Below, in pieces: positions 53,095-61,668 of a stretch of DNA of 64,000 nucleotides (position 1 is the first letter of the stretch; the number at the start of each line of letters is the position of its first letter). A program made the translations under genes and the position numbers. The notes below the pieces were generated by a model. The model had not been told where the DNA came from. It saw only the letters and a list, made by a program, of their open reading frames with translations, and made no database searches. The DNA is from an uncultured Rubrobacteraceae bacterium (lineage in GTDB: Bacteria; Actinomycetota; Rubrobacteria; Rubrobacterales; Rubrobacteraceae): assembly GCA_902806085.1 (NCBI GenBank), contig CADCVH010000090.1, positions 1 to 64,000 of the forward strand. The letters run 5' to 3'.

Positions 53095-53927
53095 TTACAC
53101 CTGCCGGACGGGACCTGGCCCCGCGGGCGCGGCCGACGCAAGATCGTCGGTCCCGGCCCCGGCGGCACCGCCGACCGTCGCCCCCCACGCCGTCTGCGCC
53201 GCGATCAGGAGCCCCGCGCACAGCAGGGCCGCAGCGACCACGCGCCGCAGCGCCGCGGCTGGCGCCGCGTGGGCGATCCGGGCTCCGACCGCCACCCCCA
53301 CGGCCGCGACCAGCCCCACCGCCGTGCCGAGTACGAAATCGACCGAGCCGTAGAGGACGTAGCCGACGGTGGAGAAGGCCACCACCGGCAGCGCGACGGC
53401 CTGGGCGGCGCCCACGGCCGCCAGCACCGGCGCCCGCAAGAGCAGCAGGACCGGGACGAGCAGGACGGCGCCGCCGGTGCCCGTCAGCGCGGAGCCGAAC
53501 CCGACCGAAGCGCCGCCGGCGAGCAGGGCGGGCACCCCGAAGCGCCGCCCGCCCCCCTCGACGGCCTTGCCCCCGAGCAAGGCGTCGACGCCCGAGGCCA
53601 CCATCAGCGCGGCGAGGAGGGCCATCAGCAGGCCCTCCGGCAGCGCGGCGTTGGCCCGGGCCCCGGCGACCGCCGTCGGGATGACGCCCGCCCCGACCCA
53701 CGCCGCCAGGCGCCGATCGATGCTGCCGCGCCCGGAGTAGCTCACGGTACCCGCCGCCCCGGCGAAAAGGCAAGCGCCCACATGCTCGTCGCCGCGGCCA
53801 GGTGGAAGCCGAGGCCGCCCACGTAGACGAGGGTGGGCGTCAGCAGGACCCCGCCGATGCCGACGCAGCCTATCAGCATCCCCACCACCAGGGCCGCGAC
53901 CAGCATCAAGACGAGCGTCGGCGTCAC
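53095..53927 (-). pseudogene. Frameshifted TSUP (TauE/SafE-family) transporter
   Basis: The 5' part from 53927 encodes the first helices of a TSUP permease (LVLMLVAALVVGMLIGCVGI, then TPTLVYVGGLGFHLAAATSM) and then runs into a stop. The next frame, starting near 53781, continues exactly where the family should (LFAGAAGTVSYSGRGSIDRR, VGFGSALTGTGGAVLLVPV). The break lies near 53765-53780. Joined, the two give about 275 residues and eight helices, the family size. TSUP proteins export sulfite, sulfonates or other anions. Either a disabled gene or a sequencing error would explain it. Confidence 0.8.
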
Positions 53928-53947
53928 CCGCCGATTCTACCCCGCGC

Positions 53948-54004
53948 TTCCGCCACCCATACTCCGGCCATGGGTCGCAGGGCTTGTAGTGAGGTTAGCC
54001 CGGG
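53948..54004 (-). repeat. Right copy of the inverted repeat flanking the TSUP gene
   Basis: This is the partner of 52997-53054, in opposite orientation and also pointing toward the transporter gene. It lies about 20 bases upstream of the transporter start. The pair brackets about 890 bases, the layout of terminal repeats of a small mobile unit, although no transposase and no clear target-site duplication are visible. Confidence 0.6.
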
Positions 54005-54069
54005 CCGGCACGGGGTAGATGGGGGCCGCCGGTTTCGGTGGTGCTCTGGGGCGTTGGCCGCATGAGCGC

Positions 54070-55044
54070 TCAGGCGAAGATTTCGCCCCGCGGCATGAAA
54101 AGGCGCCTGTAGGTCGCCAGGGCATACCGGTCGGTCATGCCCGCCACAAAGTCCACGGTCTCGATCAGCGGGTCCGGGTCGCTGCGTCCGCGCTCTTCCG
54201 GGTGTGCCAGGTAGTGCTCGAAGAGCGCCGCAACGACGCCCGAGGCCTTCTGGTTCTCGCGCGAGCGCCCGTCGCGGTAGACGTTCTCGAAGAGCCAGCC
54301 GCGCAGGCCCATGAGCGCCGCATACCCGTCGTCCGAGAGGGATATCTGACCCTTATCTTTAGAGGTAGAGATCATATCCCGCACCAGGGCGTCGATCCGG
54401 AGGCTCATCTTCTCCCCTAAGAGGGAGATGGGGTCCAGGGGCAGGTCTTCCGGGGCGATGATACCGGCCCTCAAGGCGTCGTCCACGTCGTGGTTCACGT
54501 AGGCGATGCGGTCCGCCACCCGCACTATCTCCCCCTCCCGGGTAGACGGATAACCCTCTCCGGTATGGTTACGTATCCCATCTCTTACCTCCAACGTGAG
54601 GTTTAATCCGCCGCCGTCTTTCTCGAGGTGGTCCACGACGCGGAGGGAGTGTTCGTTGTGGCGGAAGGTGCGGCCGTGTTCGGAGAGGGCTTTTGAGAGG
54701 GCGGCCTCTCCGGTGTGGCCGAAGGGGGTGTGGCCGAGGTCGTGGCCGAGGGAGATCGCCTCGGCGAGGTCCTCGTTGAGGCCGAGCGCGCGGGCGATGG
54801 TGCGCGAGATCTGCATCATCTCCAGCGTGTGCGTCAGGCGGGTGCGGAAGTGGTCGCCGTCCGGGGCTATAAAGACCTGGGTCTTGTGCATGAGACGCCG
54901 AAACGCCTTGGCGTGGATGATGCGGTCCCGGTCGCGCTGAAAGTCGTTGCGCACGCCGTCGGGCGGCTCGTGGCGGAGGCGGCCCGCGCTCTCCTCGCAG
55001 GCCCAATCCCACCGACGGAGCCCCGGTTCGTTCGGTGGCGTCAC
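54070..55044 (-). CDS. dgt: dGTPase-like HD-domain triphosphohydrolase
   Basis: The HD-domain metal ligands are in FRTRLTHTLEM and LGHDLGHTPFGHTGE, with the later Asp in REGEIVRVADRIAYVNHD. The N-terminus RDRDRIIHAKAFRRLMHKTQ is the family's substrate-binding stretch. Length is 324 residues, the shorter type-2 form. It hydrolyses dNTPs to deoxynucleosides and triphosphate. The GTG start overlaps the recO stop by three bases. Confidence 0.94.
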   Translation of the reverse strand: MTPPNEPGLRRWDWACEESAGRLRHEPPDGVRNDFQRDRDRIIHAKAFRRLMHKTQVFIAPDGDHFRTRLTHTLEMMQISRTIARALGLNEDLAEAISLGHDLGHTPFGHTGEAALSKALSEHGRTFRHNEHSLRVVDHLEKDGGGLNLTLEVRDGIRNHTGEGYPSTREGEIVRVADRIAYVNHDVDDALRAGIIAPEDLPLDPISLLGEKMSLRIDALVRDMISTSKDKGQISLSDDGYAALMGLRGWLFENVYRDGRSRENQKASGVVAALFEHYLAHPEERGRSDPDPLIETVDFVAGMTDRYALATYRRLFMPRGEIFA

Positions 55045-55796
55045 GCGGGGCGTCGGGAGCGGGAGGCGAGCCGGGCGCCTGAGAGGGTGTTGCCGGGGGC
55101 GTGGGCGAGGACGTGGGCGCGCACGACGCGCAGCACGCTCTCCCTGAGGTCTGCGCCCGCCGGGGCGTCGCGGACGGGGCGCTCTACCGTCTCCCTCAGC
55201 CGCCCCAGCGTGCCGGGCGCCATCGGGAAGGCGTCCGCGGTAGACGGGCGGCATTCGGCGCAGAGCACGCCGCCGTGCTCGGGGGCGAAGTGCAGGGGCT
55301 CGGGTGCCTCGTCGAGGTCCACCTCGCAGGCCAGGCAGCGGTCGAGCTGGGGCGCGTAGCCGGCCAGGACGGAGAGCTTCAGGCCGAGGGCGGCCTCCAC
55401 GGCCTCGAAGCCGGAGTCGCGGGACTCCAGGGCGTCGAGGCCGTTGTAGAGGAGGTTGAAGACGCGGCGGTCGGCCTCGTCCCCGCCGGAGAGGGCGCGC
55501 ACGCTGCCGACCATGCCGGCGGCGGCCTCGAAGCGGGACAGGTTCTCCCTGATGCCGTGGAAGCTACGGAGGGTCTCGGCCTGGGTGATCGTGTCGAGCG
55601 TCCGGCCGCCGTAGGCGACGAAGTCCACGCAGGAGAGGGGCTCAAGCCTGGCCCCGAAGCGGGACTTCGTGCGCCGGATGCCCTTGACGATCGCCGATAC
55701 GAGGCCCGCGTCGCGGGTGTAGAGGTCGAGGATGCGGTCCGCCTCCCCGTAGCGGATCGAGCGAAGCACGATCCCCTTACTCTTGTAGACCGCCAC
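55041..55796 (-). CDS. recO: DNA repair protein RecO
   Basis: An N-terminal OB fold (YKSKGIVLRSIRYGEADRIL, VKGIRRTKSRFGARLEPL) is followed by a helical domain with a zinc site made by CLAC and CAEC (residues about 158 and 184). Length is 251 residues. RecO loads RecA on gapped DNA together with RecR. It overlaps deoC by 20 bases; the era-deoC-recO order suggests one transcript. Confidence 0.94.
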   Translation of the reverse strand: MAVYKSKGIVLRSIRYGEADRILDLYTRDAGLVSAIVKGIRRTKSRFGARLEPLSCVDFVAYGGRTLDTITQAETLRSFHGIRENLSRFEAAAGMVGSVRALSGGDEADRRVFNLLYNGLDALESRDSGFEAVEAALGLKLSVLAGYAPQLDRCLACEVDLDEAPEPLHFAPEHGGVLCAECRPSTADAFPMAPGTLGRLRETVERPVRDAPAGADLRESVLRVVRAHVLAHAPGNTLSGARLASRSRRPA

Positions 55797-56484
55797 CCTC
55801 GGCCTCCTCCATCACGGCCACGCTGGCGCTCATGCCCAGGCGCGAGGCCCCTGCGTTGAGTATGTCGAGGGCGTCCTCCAGCGTCCGGATGCCTCCCGAA
55901 GCCTTCACCGCGACGCCCTCGGGCGCCTCCTCGCGCAAGAGGGCCACGTCCTCGGGGGTGGCGCCGCCGGGGCCGAAGCCCGTCGAGGTCTTCACGAAAT
56001 CCGCGCCGCTGGAGGCCACGATCTGGGTGGCGAGCCGCTTCATCTTGTCCGTGAGGTAGGCCGTCTCGATGATGACCTTCATCACCACGTCGTTGAGGCC
56101 GTTGTTCATGGCGACGACGCTCACCTCCTGGGTGAGGCTCGCGAGTTCGTCGGCGACGTAGTCGAACTCGCCGGAGAGGAACTTGGAGACGTTCATGACC
56201 ACGTCGATCTCCGAGGCGCCGCGGGTGATGGCCTCCCTCACCGCCGAGATCTTGACCGCCGTCGCGTCGTTGCCGAACGGAAAAGAGACAACCGTGGCGA
56301 CCTTCACGTCCGTCCCCCGAAGCTCCTTCGCGGCGATCTTGACGTAACACGGCGGGACGCACACCGCGGCGAAATGGTACCTCGCCGCCTCCTCGCAGAG
56401 GGTGATTATCTGGTCCTCGGTGGCGTCCGGCTTCAAGAGGGTGTGGTCCACCGTCTTCGCGAACTCCCGCACCCTCATCGCCAA
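55777..56484 (-). CDS. deoC: Deoxyribose-phosphate aldolase
   Basis: The Schiff-base Lys lies in DFVKTSTGFGPGGAT and the second active Lys in VAVKASGGIRTLEDAL. VDHTLLKPDAT is the N-terminal signature. Length is 235 residues. It splits deoxyribose-5-phosphate to glyceraldehyde-3-phosphate and acetaldehyde. With cdd two genes upstream, it fits nucleoside salvage. Confidence 0.96.
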   Translation of the reverse strand: MAMRVREFAKTVDHTLLKPDATEDQIITLCEEAARYHFAAVCVPPCYVKIAAKELRGTDVKVATVVSFPFGNDATAVKISAVREAITRGASEIDVVMNVSKFLSGEFDYVADELASLTQEVSVVAMNNGLNDVVMKVIIETAYLTDKMKRLATQIVASSGADFVKTSTGFGPGGATPEDVALLREEAPEGVAVKASGGIRTLEDALDILNAGASRLGMSASVAVMEEAEGGGLQE

Positions 56485-56521
56485 TTCTTCTTCTCCTCGC
56501 TAGACGCCACAGTGGGGCTGA

Positions 56522-57445
56522 TTATAAACCCAAGCGCTCCAGAAACTGCTTGTCGCTGCGCCACCCGGGGCTCACCTTTACCTTGAGGTCCAGGTAGATC
56601 CTGGTGCCGAGGAGGCGCTCGACGTCGCGGCGGGCTTCGGTGCCGATCTTCTTGATCGTCTTGCCGCCTTTGCCGAGCACGATCATGCGCTGGGTGGAGC
56701 GCTCGACGTGGATGATGGCGTAGACGACGGTGACGTTCTCCTTGCGCTCGACCTCGTCCACCTCGACCATCACCGCGTGCGGGACCTCCTCGCGCAGCTC
56801 GTTCAGGGCCTTCTCCCGGATGTACTCGGCCAGGATCAGGGACTCCGGGTAGTCCGTTACCGTCCCCTCGGGAAAATACCTCGGCCCGGGCGGCAAGAGC
56901 CCGACGACCGCCTCCATCAGGGCGTCCACGTTCGTGCCGTCGGAGGCGCTGATCTGGAATATCTCCCGCCAATCGCCGAGCTCGGCGACGCCCTGAACGA
57001 CGGGCAACGCCCGGGTCGGTTTGTCGAGGAGGTCGATCTTGTTGAGGCATACCATCGCCGGCGTTCTGCTGTCGACGACCAGACGGGCGACGTAGCGGTC
57101 GCCGGTGCCGATCCCCTCCGCCGCCTGGGGCGCGTCCAGCAGGAACAGGACGATGTCAGATCCCGAGAGGCTGTCCACGACCTGTTCTTGCATACGGGCC
57201 CGGAGCGTGTCCCGCGGCTTCTGGGAACCGGGAGTGTCCACGAAGATCGCCTGGTAGTCCTTGCCGTTGCGGACTCCCCGGATGGGGCTGCGGGTCGTCT
57301 GCGGCCGGGGGGAGGTTATGGAGACCTTCTCGCCCACGAGCCGGTTCACCAGCGTGCTCTTCCCCACGTTCGGCCTGCCCACGACCGCGATAAAGCCGCT
57401 CTTCAGGCCGTTTCGGGAGGCGCCGTCGCCCGCGATGTCCCTCAC
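56522..57445 (-). CDS. era: GTPase Era
   Basis: The GTPase motifs are G1 (VVGRPNVGKSTLVNRL), the effector loop TSPRPQTTR, G3 (VDTPGSQKP) and G4 (CLNKIDLL). The C-terminal KH domain that binds the 3' end of 16S rRNA follows (RMIVLGKGGKTIKKIGTEAR). Length is 307 residues from the GTG at 57445, which overlaps the cdd stop. Era acts in 30S subunit maturation. Confidence 0.97.
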   Translation of the reverse strand: MRDIAGDGASRNGLKSGFIAVVGRPNVGKSTLVNRLVGEKVSITSPRPQTTRSPIRGVRNGKDYQAIFVDTPGSQKPRDTLRARMQEQVVDSLSGSDIVLFLLDAPQAAEGIGTGDRYVARLVVDSRTPAMVCLNKIDLLDKPTRALPVVQGVAELGDWREIFQISASDGTNVDALMEAVVGLLPPGPRYFPEGTVTDYPESLILAEYIREKALNELREEVPHAVMVEVDEVERKENVTVVYAIIHVERSTQRMIVLGKGGKTIKKIGTEARRDVERLLGTRIYLDLKVKVSPGWRSDKQFLERLGL

Positions 57446-57846
57446 AAATGCTCCGGCCCGAAGGAGTTTGGCAGGATCTCCTCGAACGGGTAGCGTCGCA
57501 GGCCGGAGGCGTCTTCGACCACGACTTCCTCGCAGCCGAACTCGCGCAAAAACTGGCGGCACGCGCCGCACGGAAAGCAGGGGGCGGCGTTCGGGCTGAA
57601 CACGGCCACGCTTTTGATACGCCTGTCCTCGCCGTTCGCGGAGATCATCGTCGTCGCGGCGTTGCGCTCGGCGCAGATGGAGAGGCCGTACGAGGCGTTC
57701 TCGACGTTGCAACCCGCGTGCACGGCGCCGCCCTGCGTGAGGATCGCGGCCCCGACGAGAAAGCGGCTGTAGGGCGCGTAAGCCCGTTCTGAGGCCTCGC
57801 GGGCCGAGCGCATCAAAGAGTCCAAGTCCGGGCTCCTCTCCGTCAT
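57442..57846 (-). CDS. cdd: Cytidine deaminase
   Basis: The zinc and catalytic residues are in NASYGLSICAERNA (C-A-E) and AAPCFPCGACRQFL (P-C-x2-C). Length is 134 residues, the tetrameric short form. It converts cytidine and deoxycytidine to the uracil forms. The ATG overlaps the previous stop as ATGA, and the stop overlaps era. Confidence 0.96.
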   Translation of the reverse strand: MTERSPDLDSLMRSAREASERAYAPYSRFLVGAAILTQGGAVHAGCNVENASYGLSICAERNAATTMISANGEDRRIKSVAVFSPNAAPCFPCGACRQFLREFGCEEVVVEDASGLRRYPFEEILPNSFGPEHL

Positions 57847-58577
57847 AAGAGTTGAAAGATCGACACGGTCAGGAGGGCGCCGATGGCCGCCCCGACCGCC
57901 ACCTGGAAGATGCTGTGGATGCCGCTCTCGATGCGGCTCTGGCAGACCAGGAGGGCCATGAGCAGCGAGATCAAGGAGACGAGCCCGGCGTACCGCCCCC
58001 CGGCGGCCACGAAGCTCGCCGCGACCCACCCGGCGAACGCGACCGCCGCGTGCCCGGAGGGCATCCCCCCGTAAAAAGAGTTGGGCGAGCGCGTGAGCGC
58101 CTTGCCGAGGACGACCACCAGAACGACGACGCCCAAAGAGACGAGGGTCAGGTGCCCGGGCCAGCGCCGGATGCCGTTCAGCGTCTCCATCGAGAGGGGC
58201 CCCAGATCGTCCGCCAGGACGAGATATCCGACCAGGACCGCCCCCACGCTCGAGACGAGGACCGCGCCCGCGGAGACGTCTTTGGCGAGCTTGGCGAGCG
58301 GGTGGTACTCGGTGGTGACGAGGTCCACGACGAACTCCATCGCCGTGTTGAGCATCTCCGTAACAAAGACCAGAAGGATGGTCAGGACCAGCACGGCGAG
58401 CTCTAGCTCGCTCACGCCGACGAGCAGGCTCAAGACCAGCACCCCGACCGCGGCAAGGACGTGGAAGCGCATGTTGCGCTGGGTCCGCACGGCGGAGACG
58501 ACGCCGCGGTAGGCGTGCTCGAAGCTGCGGCCCACCCCCTGCTGGCCCTTGGACGGTTTCCGGGCCCCCTTAACCAC
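57843..58577 (-). CDS. DgkA-type lipid kinase fused to a PAP2 phosphatase
   Basis: Residues about 15-125 form a DgkA domain with three helices and the catalytic motif EMLNTAMEFVVDL. Residues about 140-244 form a PAP2 domain with MPSGHAAVAFAG and SRIESGIHSIFQ. In Gram-positive bacteria DgkA enzymes phosphorylate undecaprenol, and PAP2 enzymes remove phosphate from prenyl or lipid phosphates, so the fusion joins opposing activities on related lipids. The last PAP2 motif normally ends in Asp; here the residue is Gln. Length is 244 residues. The position next to ybeY and cdd is the usual dgkA slot. Confidence 0.92.
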   Translation of the reverse strand: MVKGARKPSKGQQGVGRSFEHAYRGVVSAVRTQRNMRFHVLAAVGVLVLSLLVGVSELELAVLVLTILLVFVTEMLNTAMEFVVDLVTTEYHPLAKLAKDVSAGAVLVSSVGAVLVGYLVLADDLGPLSMETLNGIRRWPGHLTLVSLGVVVLVVVLGKALTRSPNSFYGGMPSGHAAVAFAGWVAASFVAAGGRYAGLVSLISLLMALLVCQSRIESGIHSIFQVAVGAAIGALLTVSIFQLL

Positions 58578-58953
58578 GCGTCTCTTCCATCACGGCCTGC
58601 TGGATCCGGGACATCTCGCTTTCATCGAAGTCCTCGCCGTGGTCCATGCCGGCGAGGTGCAGGGCGCCGTGCACGACGAGCTCTTCGACGCCCATCTCGG
58701 CGCACTCCGGGCAGATCACGACCTCACCGACCATCTCCCCGTAGGGACCGTCAACCTCGAAAGAGAGCACGTCCGTCTCCCGGTCCTTGCCCCTGAACCT
58801 CGAGTTCAGGTCCCGTATCGTCCCCGGCGCGACGAGGGCCACGGAGGCCTCGCCCACGCGTTCGAGGTCAAACCCCCTGCTGCCGAAGGCCGCCGCGAAG
58901 AGCCCGGTGGCGCGCCCCGCAGAGAGTTGGCCGTACCCGACCTCGTCGAGCAA
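58570..58953 (-). CDS. ybeY: Endoribonuclease YbeY
   Basis: The metal motif is VVHGALHLAGMDHGED (H-x3-H-x5-H). NSRFRGKDRETDVLSFE is the other signature. Length is 127 residues from the TTG at 58953, slightly short; the frame stays open upstream (RPTPFAVE) without another standard start, and the ribosome-binding site is poor. YbeY trims 16S rRNA 3' ends and acts in ribosome quality control. It overlaps the kinase fusion by eight bases. Confidence 0.93.
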   Translation of the reverse strand: MLDEVGYGQLSAGRATGLFAAAFGSRGFDLERVGEASVALVAPGTIRDLNSRFRGKDRETDVLSFEVDGPYGEMVGEVVICPECAEMGVEELVVHGALHLAGMDHGEDFDESEMSRIQQAVMEETRG

Positions 58954-58985
58954 CTCGACGGCGAAGGGTGTGGGCCGTACGCCGC

Positions 58986-60659
58986 TCAGATGTTCTCCCG
59001 CGGGGCCCTGTTTGCCTGGTTGGGTTTCTCCACGCCCTTGCGGGGGGTCGCTCTACCGTTGGCGGCCCTGCCGTTGGCGGCCTTGCCGTTGGCGGCCCTG
59101 CCGTTGCGCGCTTCGCCGGTGTTACTGCCTGGGTACTCGATGCGCGGGCCGAGGAAGCCGACGAGGGCTTCGAGGATCGCCTCGCCCACCTCGTGGATCT
59201 CGCGCATCGTCAGGTCGCACTCGTCGAACTGGCCGTCGTCGAGCTTGCGGTTGATCGTGTCCGTGACGATGTCTTCTATGCGCTTCGGGGTCGGCTTGGC
59301 GAGGGACTTCACGGTCGCCTCCACGGAGTCGGCGAGCATCACGATGCCGGCCTCCTTGCTCTTGGGCAGGCCGCCCGAGTAGCGGAAGTCCGCCTCGTTC
59401 ACCTTGTCGCCGTCCACCTCGATGGCCTTGCGGTAGAAGTACTCGATGCGGGTCGAGCCGTGGTGCTGGGCGATGATGTCCAGGATCTCCTGGGGCAGCC
59501 CCCAGGCCCGGCCCATCTCCATGCCGTCCTTGACGTGGCGCCGGATCACCTTCGCGGAGAGCGTCGGCGAGAGGGCGTCGTGGGGGTTGATCTGGCCTAT
59601 CTGGTTCTCGATAAAGTACGCCGGGTGCTCCATCTTGCCGATGTCGTGGTAGTAGGCGCCGACGCGGGCGAGCAGCGCGTTGGCCCCGATCCTCTCGGCC
59701 GCGTTCTCCGCGAGCGTCCCGACCTGCATCGAGTGGGTGAACGTGCCCGGCGCCTTCTGCAAGAGCTTGTGTATGAGGGTGTTGCTCGTGTTGGAGAACT
59801 CGAGCAGCTTCATGGGCGTGAGGATGTTGAACGCGTCTTCGAGCAGCGGCAACAGCACCATCGCCAGCATCAGGGAGAGAAGCCCGCTCCCGAGGCCGAG
59901 GACGCCCTGCCAGGCCGCATCCGCGAAGGTGCCGCCCCCAATCAGGCCGACGGCGAAGGTCACGACGGCGGTGACCGCCGCGATGACGAGCCCGGCCTTT
60001 AGCAGCCGCTGGCGCGAGTCCACCCGCACCACCGTGTAGATGGCGAAGCCGGACGAGAGCAGGAGGGCCGCGGTCAGCAGGAAATCGTTGCCCTTCATCA
60101 CCCCGATATTGACGGCCGTGACGACGACCATAAGGAACATCAGGCGCGGGCCGAGGAGCATGGTCCCGATCACCGAGAGGCCGGCGAGCGGGGTGAGGTA
60201 GGCGTTGAAGTCCAGCTCGATAAAGAACCGGGCCAGCGCCGTGAAGAGGATCGTCAGGGAGGCGGCCAGGGCTATCCGGATGGCGGTGTTCGTCTTCAGG
60301 ATGCGGCGCCCGAAACGCTCTAGGAAGTACCAGGCGATCCCGAGCTCGATCGCCACGACCATCGCCACGCCGAGAAGAACCGTCCAGCGGTTGGGTTCTT
60401 GCAGCAGGGACTCTATCCGCTCGAAGTTGCCGCTCTCTATGATCCCCTCGGGAACGTTGCGCTCGATGGGCTCGCTGGATCCGAGCCCGATCAGGACGGT
60501 CAGGGCGATCCAGGTAACCAGCGTAAGCCAGACGTAGACCCGCAAGGTGGGCAGGCCCTCCATCCACTCCCTCAGACGCTCGAAGCGCGTCGGCGGCCGG
60601 TGGAGGTCGTCCACGCGGGAACCCAAAGCCGGGCTGGGTATGCTCTTTTTGAGCTTCAT
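58986..60659 (-). CDS. pgpH: PgpH-type 7TMR-HD cyclic-di-AMP phosphodiesterase
   Basis: An N-terminal membrane helix, a shortened extracytoplasmic segment, and about seven helices (7TMR) lead to a C-terminal HD domain with the ligands in APGTFTHSMQVGTL, YYHDIGKMEHPAYF, ALSPTLSAKVIRRHVKDG and AQHHGSTR. Length is 557 residues. PgpH enzymes cleave c-di-AMP, and this gene sits in its usual place between phoH and ybeY. The last 40 residues are a disordered Asn/Gly/Arg/Ala tail encoded by 15-bp tandem repeats. The ATG at 60659 gives a basic N-terminus. Confidence 0.93.
   Translation of the reverse strand: MKLKKSIPSPALGSRVDDLHRPPTRFERLREWMEGLPTLRVYVWLTLVTWIALTVLIGLGSSEPIERNVPEGIIESGNFERIESLLQEPNRWTVLLGVAMVVAIELGIAWYFLERFGRRILKTNTAIRIALAASLTILFTALARFFIELDFNAYLTPLAGLSVIGTMLLGPRLMFLMVVVTAVNIGVMKGNDFLLTAALLLSSGFAIYTVVRVDSRQRLLKAGLVIAAVTAVVTFAVGLIGGGTFADAAWQGVLGLGSGLLSLMLAMVLLPLLEDAFNILTPMKLLEFSNTSNTLIHKLLQKAPGTFTHSMQVGTLAENAAERIGANALLARVGAYYHDIGKMEHPAYFIENQIGQINPHDALSPTLSAKVIRRHVKDGMEMGRAWGLPQEILDIIAQHHGSTRIEYFYRKAIEVDGDKVNEADFRYSGGLPKSKEAGIVMLADSVEATVKSLAKPTPKRIEDIVTDTINRKLDDGQFDECDLTMREIHEVGEAILEALVGFLGPRIEYPGSNTGEARNGRAANGKAANGRAANGRATPRKGVEKPNQANRAPRENI
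59056..59107 (-). repeat. 15-bp tandem repeat at the 3' end of pgpH
   Basis: The unit CCGTTGGCGGCCCTG (plus-strand reading) occurs at 59056, 59071 and 59086, with a partial fourth copy at 59101. It is in frame and encodes repeats of NGRAA or NGKAA. Copy number could vary among strains without breaking the gene. Confidence 0.85.
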
Positions 60660-60680
60660 GCTCGCTCCCGCGCCGGCCCT

Positions 60681-61649
60681 CTAGGCCCCGTCGCCCTCTT
60701 CGGCCCCCTCGTAGGCGTCCACTATACGCATCACGAGGTCGCTACGCACTATATCGTCGCGCTGGAGACCCACGAAGGAGACGCCCTCCACCCCGGTCAA
60801 GGCCCTCCGCGCGTCGTCCAGGCCGCTCACGCGTCCCTTCGGGAGGTCCACCTGCGTGCGGTCGCCGGTTATGACCATCTTCGAGCCGAAACCGAGGCGC
60901 GTCAGGAACATCTTCATCTGCTGGGGGGTGGTGTTCTGTGCTTCGTCCAGGATGATGAACGCGTCGTTCAAAGTCCGCCCTCTCATAAAAGCCAGCGGCG
61001 CTATCTCAATTATACCCCTCTCCAGGTGACCCTGGAACTGCGCGGGATCGACCATCTCGTAGAGCGCGTCGTACAGCGGCCGGAAGTACGGATCGACCTT
61101 CGCCATCATGTCCCCGGGAAGGAACCCGAGCGACTCCCCCGCCTCGACCGCAGGCCTGGTCAGGATGATCCTGGACACCTCCCCCCTGTTCAACGCCTCG
61201 ACCGCCAAAGCAACCGCAAGGTACGTCTTTCCCGTCCCCGCCGGCCCTATCCCGAACACGACCTGGTGGTTGCGAATCGAATCCGTGTAGGCCTTCTGGT
61301 TGCGGGTCTTGGGCGCGACCCGGCGGCCACGGTGCGTCAGGATCACGTCCCCTAGCACCTCCCGTCCGCCCCCGCCGTCGGCCATCTTGTACAGCCTCTC
61401 GGCGGTCTCGGGCGTCGGGTTGTGCCCCTCCTCCGCGAGCCCCACGAGCCCGTCGAAGACGGCCTCGGCCCTCTCCACGGCCGCCTCGCCCCCGCGAAGC
61501 AGGATCTCGTTCCCCCTCACCACCACCTCGCACTGCACGAGCTCCTCGACCCGCCTCAAAACGGAGTCCCGCTCGCCGAAAACGTCGAGCATCCGGCCCG
61601 GCGGTATGACGAGCTTGGCCTCTACCTGGCTGCTGGTTCTGGTGTCCGT
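60681..61649 (-). CDS. phoH: PhoH-family ATPase
   Basis: The N-terminal domain (KLVIPPGRMLDVFGERDSVL) is followed by the ATPase with P-loop GIGPAGTGKTYLAVALAV, SLGFLPGDMMAKVDPY, and Walker B FIILDEAQNTTPQQMKMFLT. The frame can be read back to an ATG at 61757, but that adds 36 residues translated from an AT-richer repeat. An in-frame ACG at 61649 lies five bases after AAAGGAG and gives 322 residues, the size of other PhoH proteins. I therefore place the start there, with reservation. The exact role of PhoH is unsettled; RNA-linked functions are proposed. Confidence 0.93.
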   Translation of the reverse strand, partial: TDTRTSSQVEAKLVIPPGRMLDVFGERDSVLRRVEELVQCEVVVRGNEILLRGGEAAVERAEAVFDGLVGLAEEGHNPTPETAERLYKMADGGGGREVLGDVILTHRGRRVAPKTRNQKAYTDSIRNHQVVFGIGPAGTGKTYLAVALAVEALNRGEVSRIILTRPAVEAGESLGFLPGDMMAKVDPYFRPLYDALYEMVDPAQFQGHLERGIIEIAPLAFMRGRTLNDAFIILDEAQNTTPQQMKMFLTRLGFGSKMVITGDRTQVDLPKGRVSGLDDARRALTGVEGVSFVGLQRDDIVRSDLVMRIVDAYEGAEEGDGA

Positions 61650-61668
61650 CGTAACTCCTTTCGCGAAG

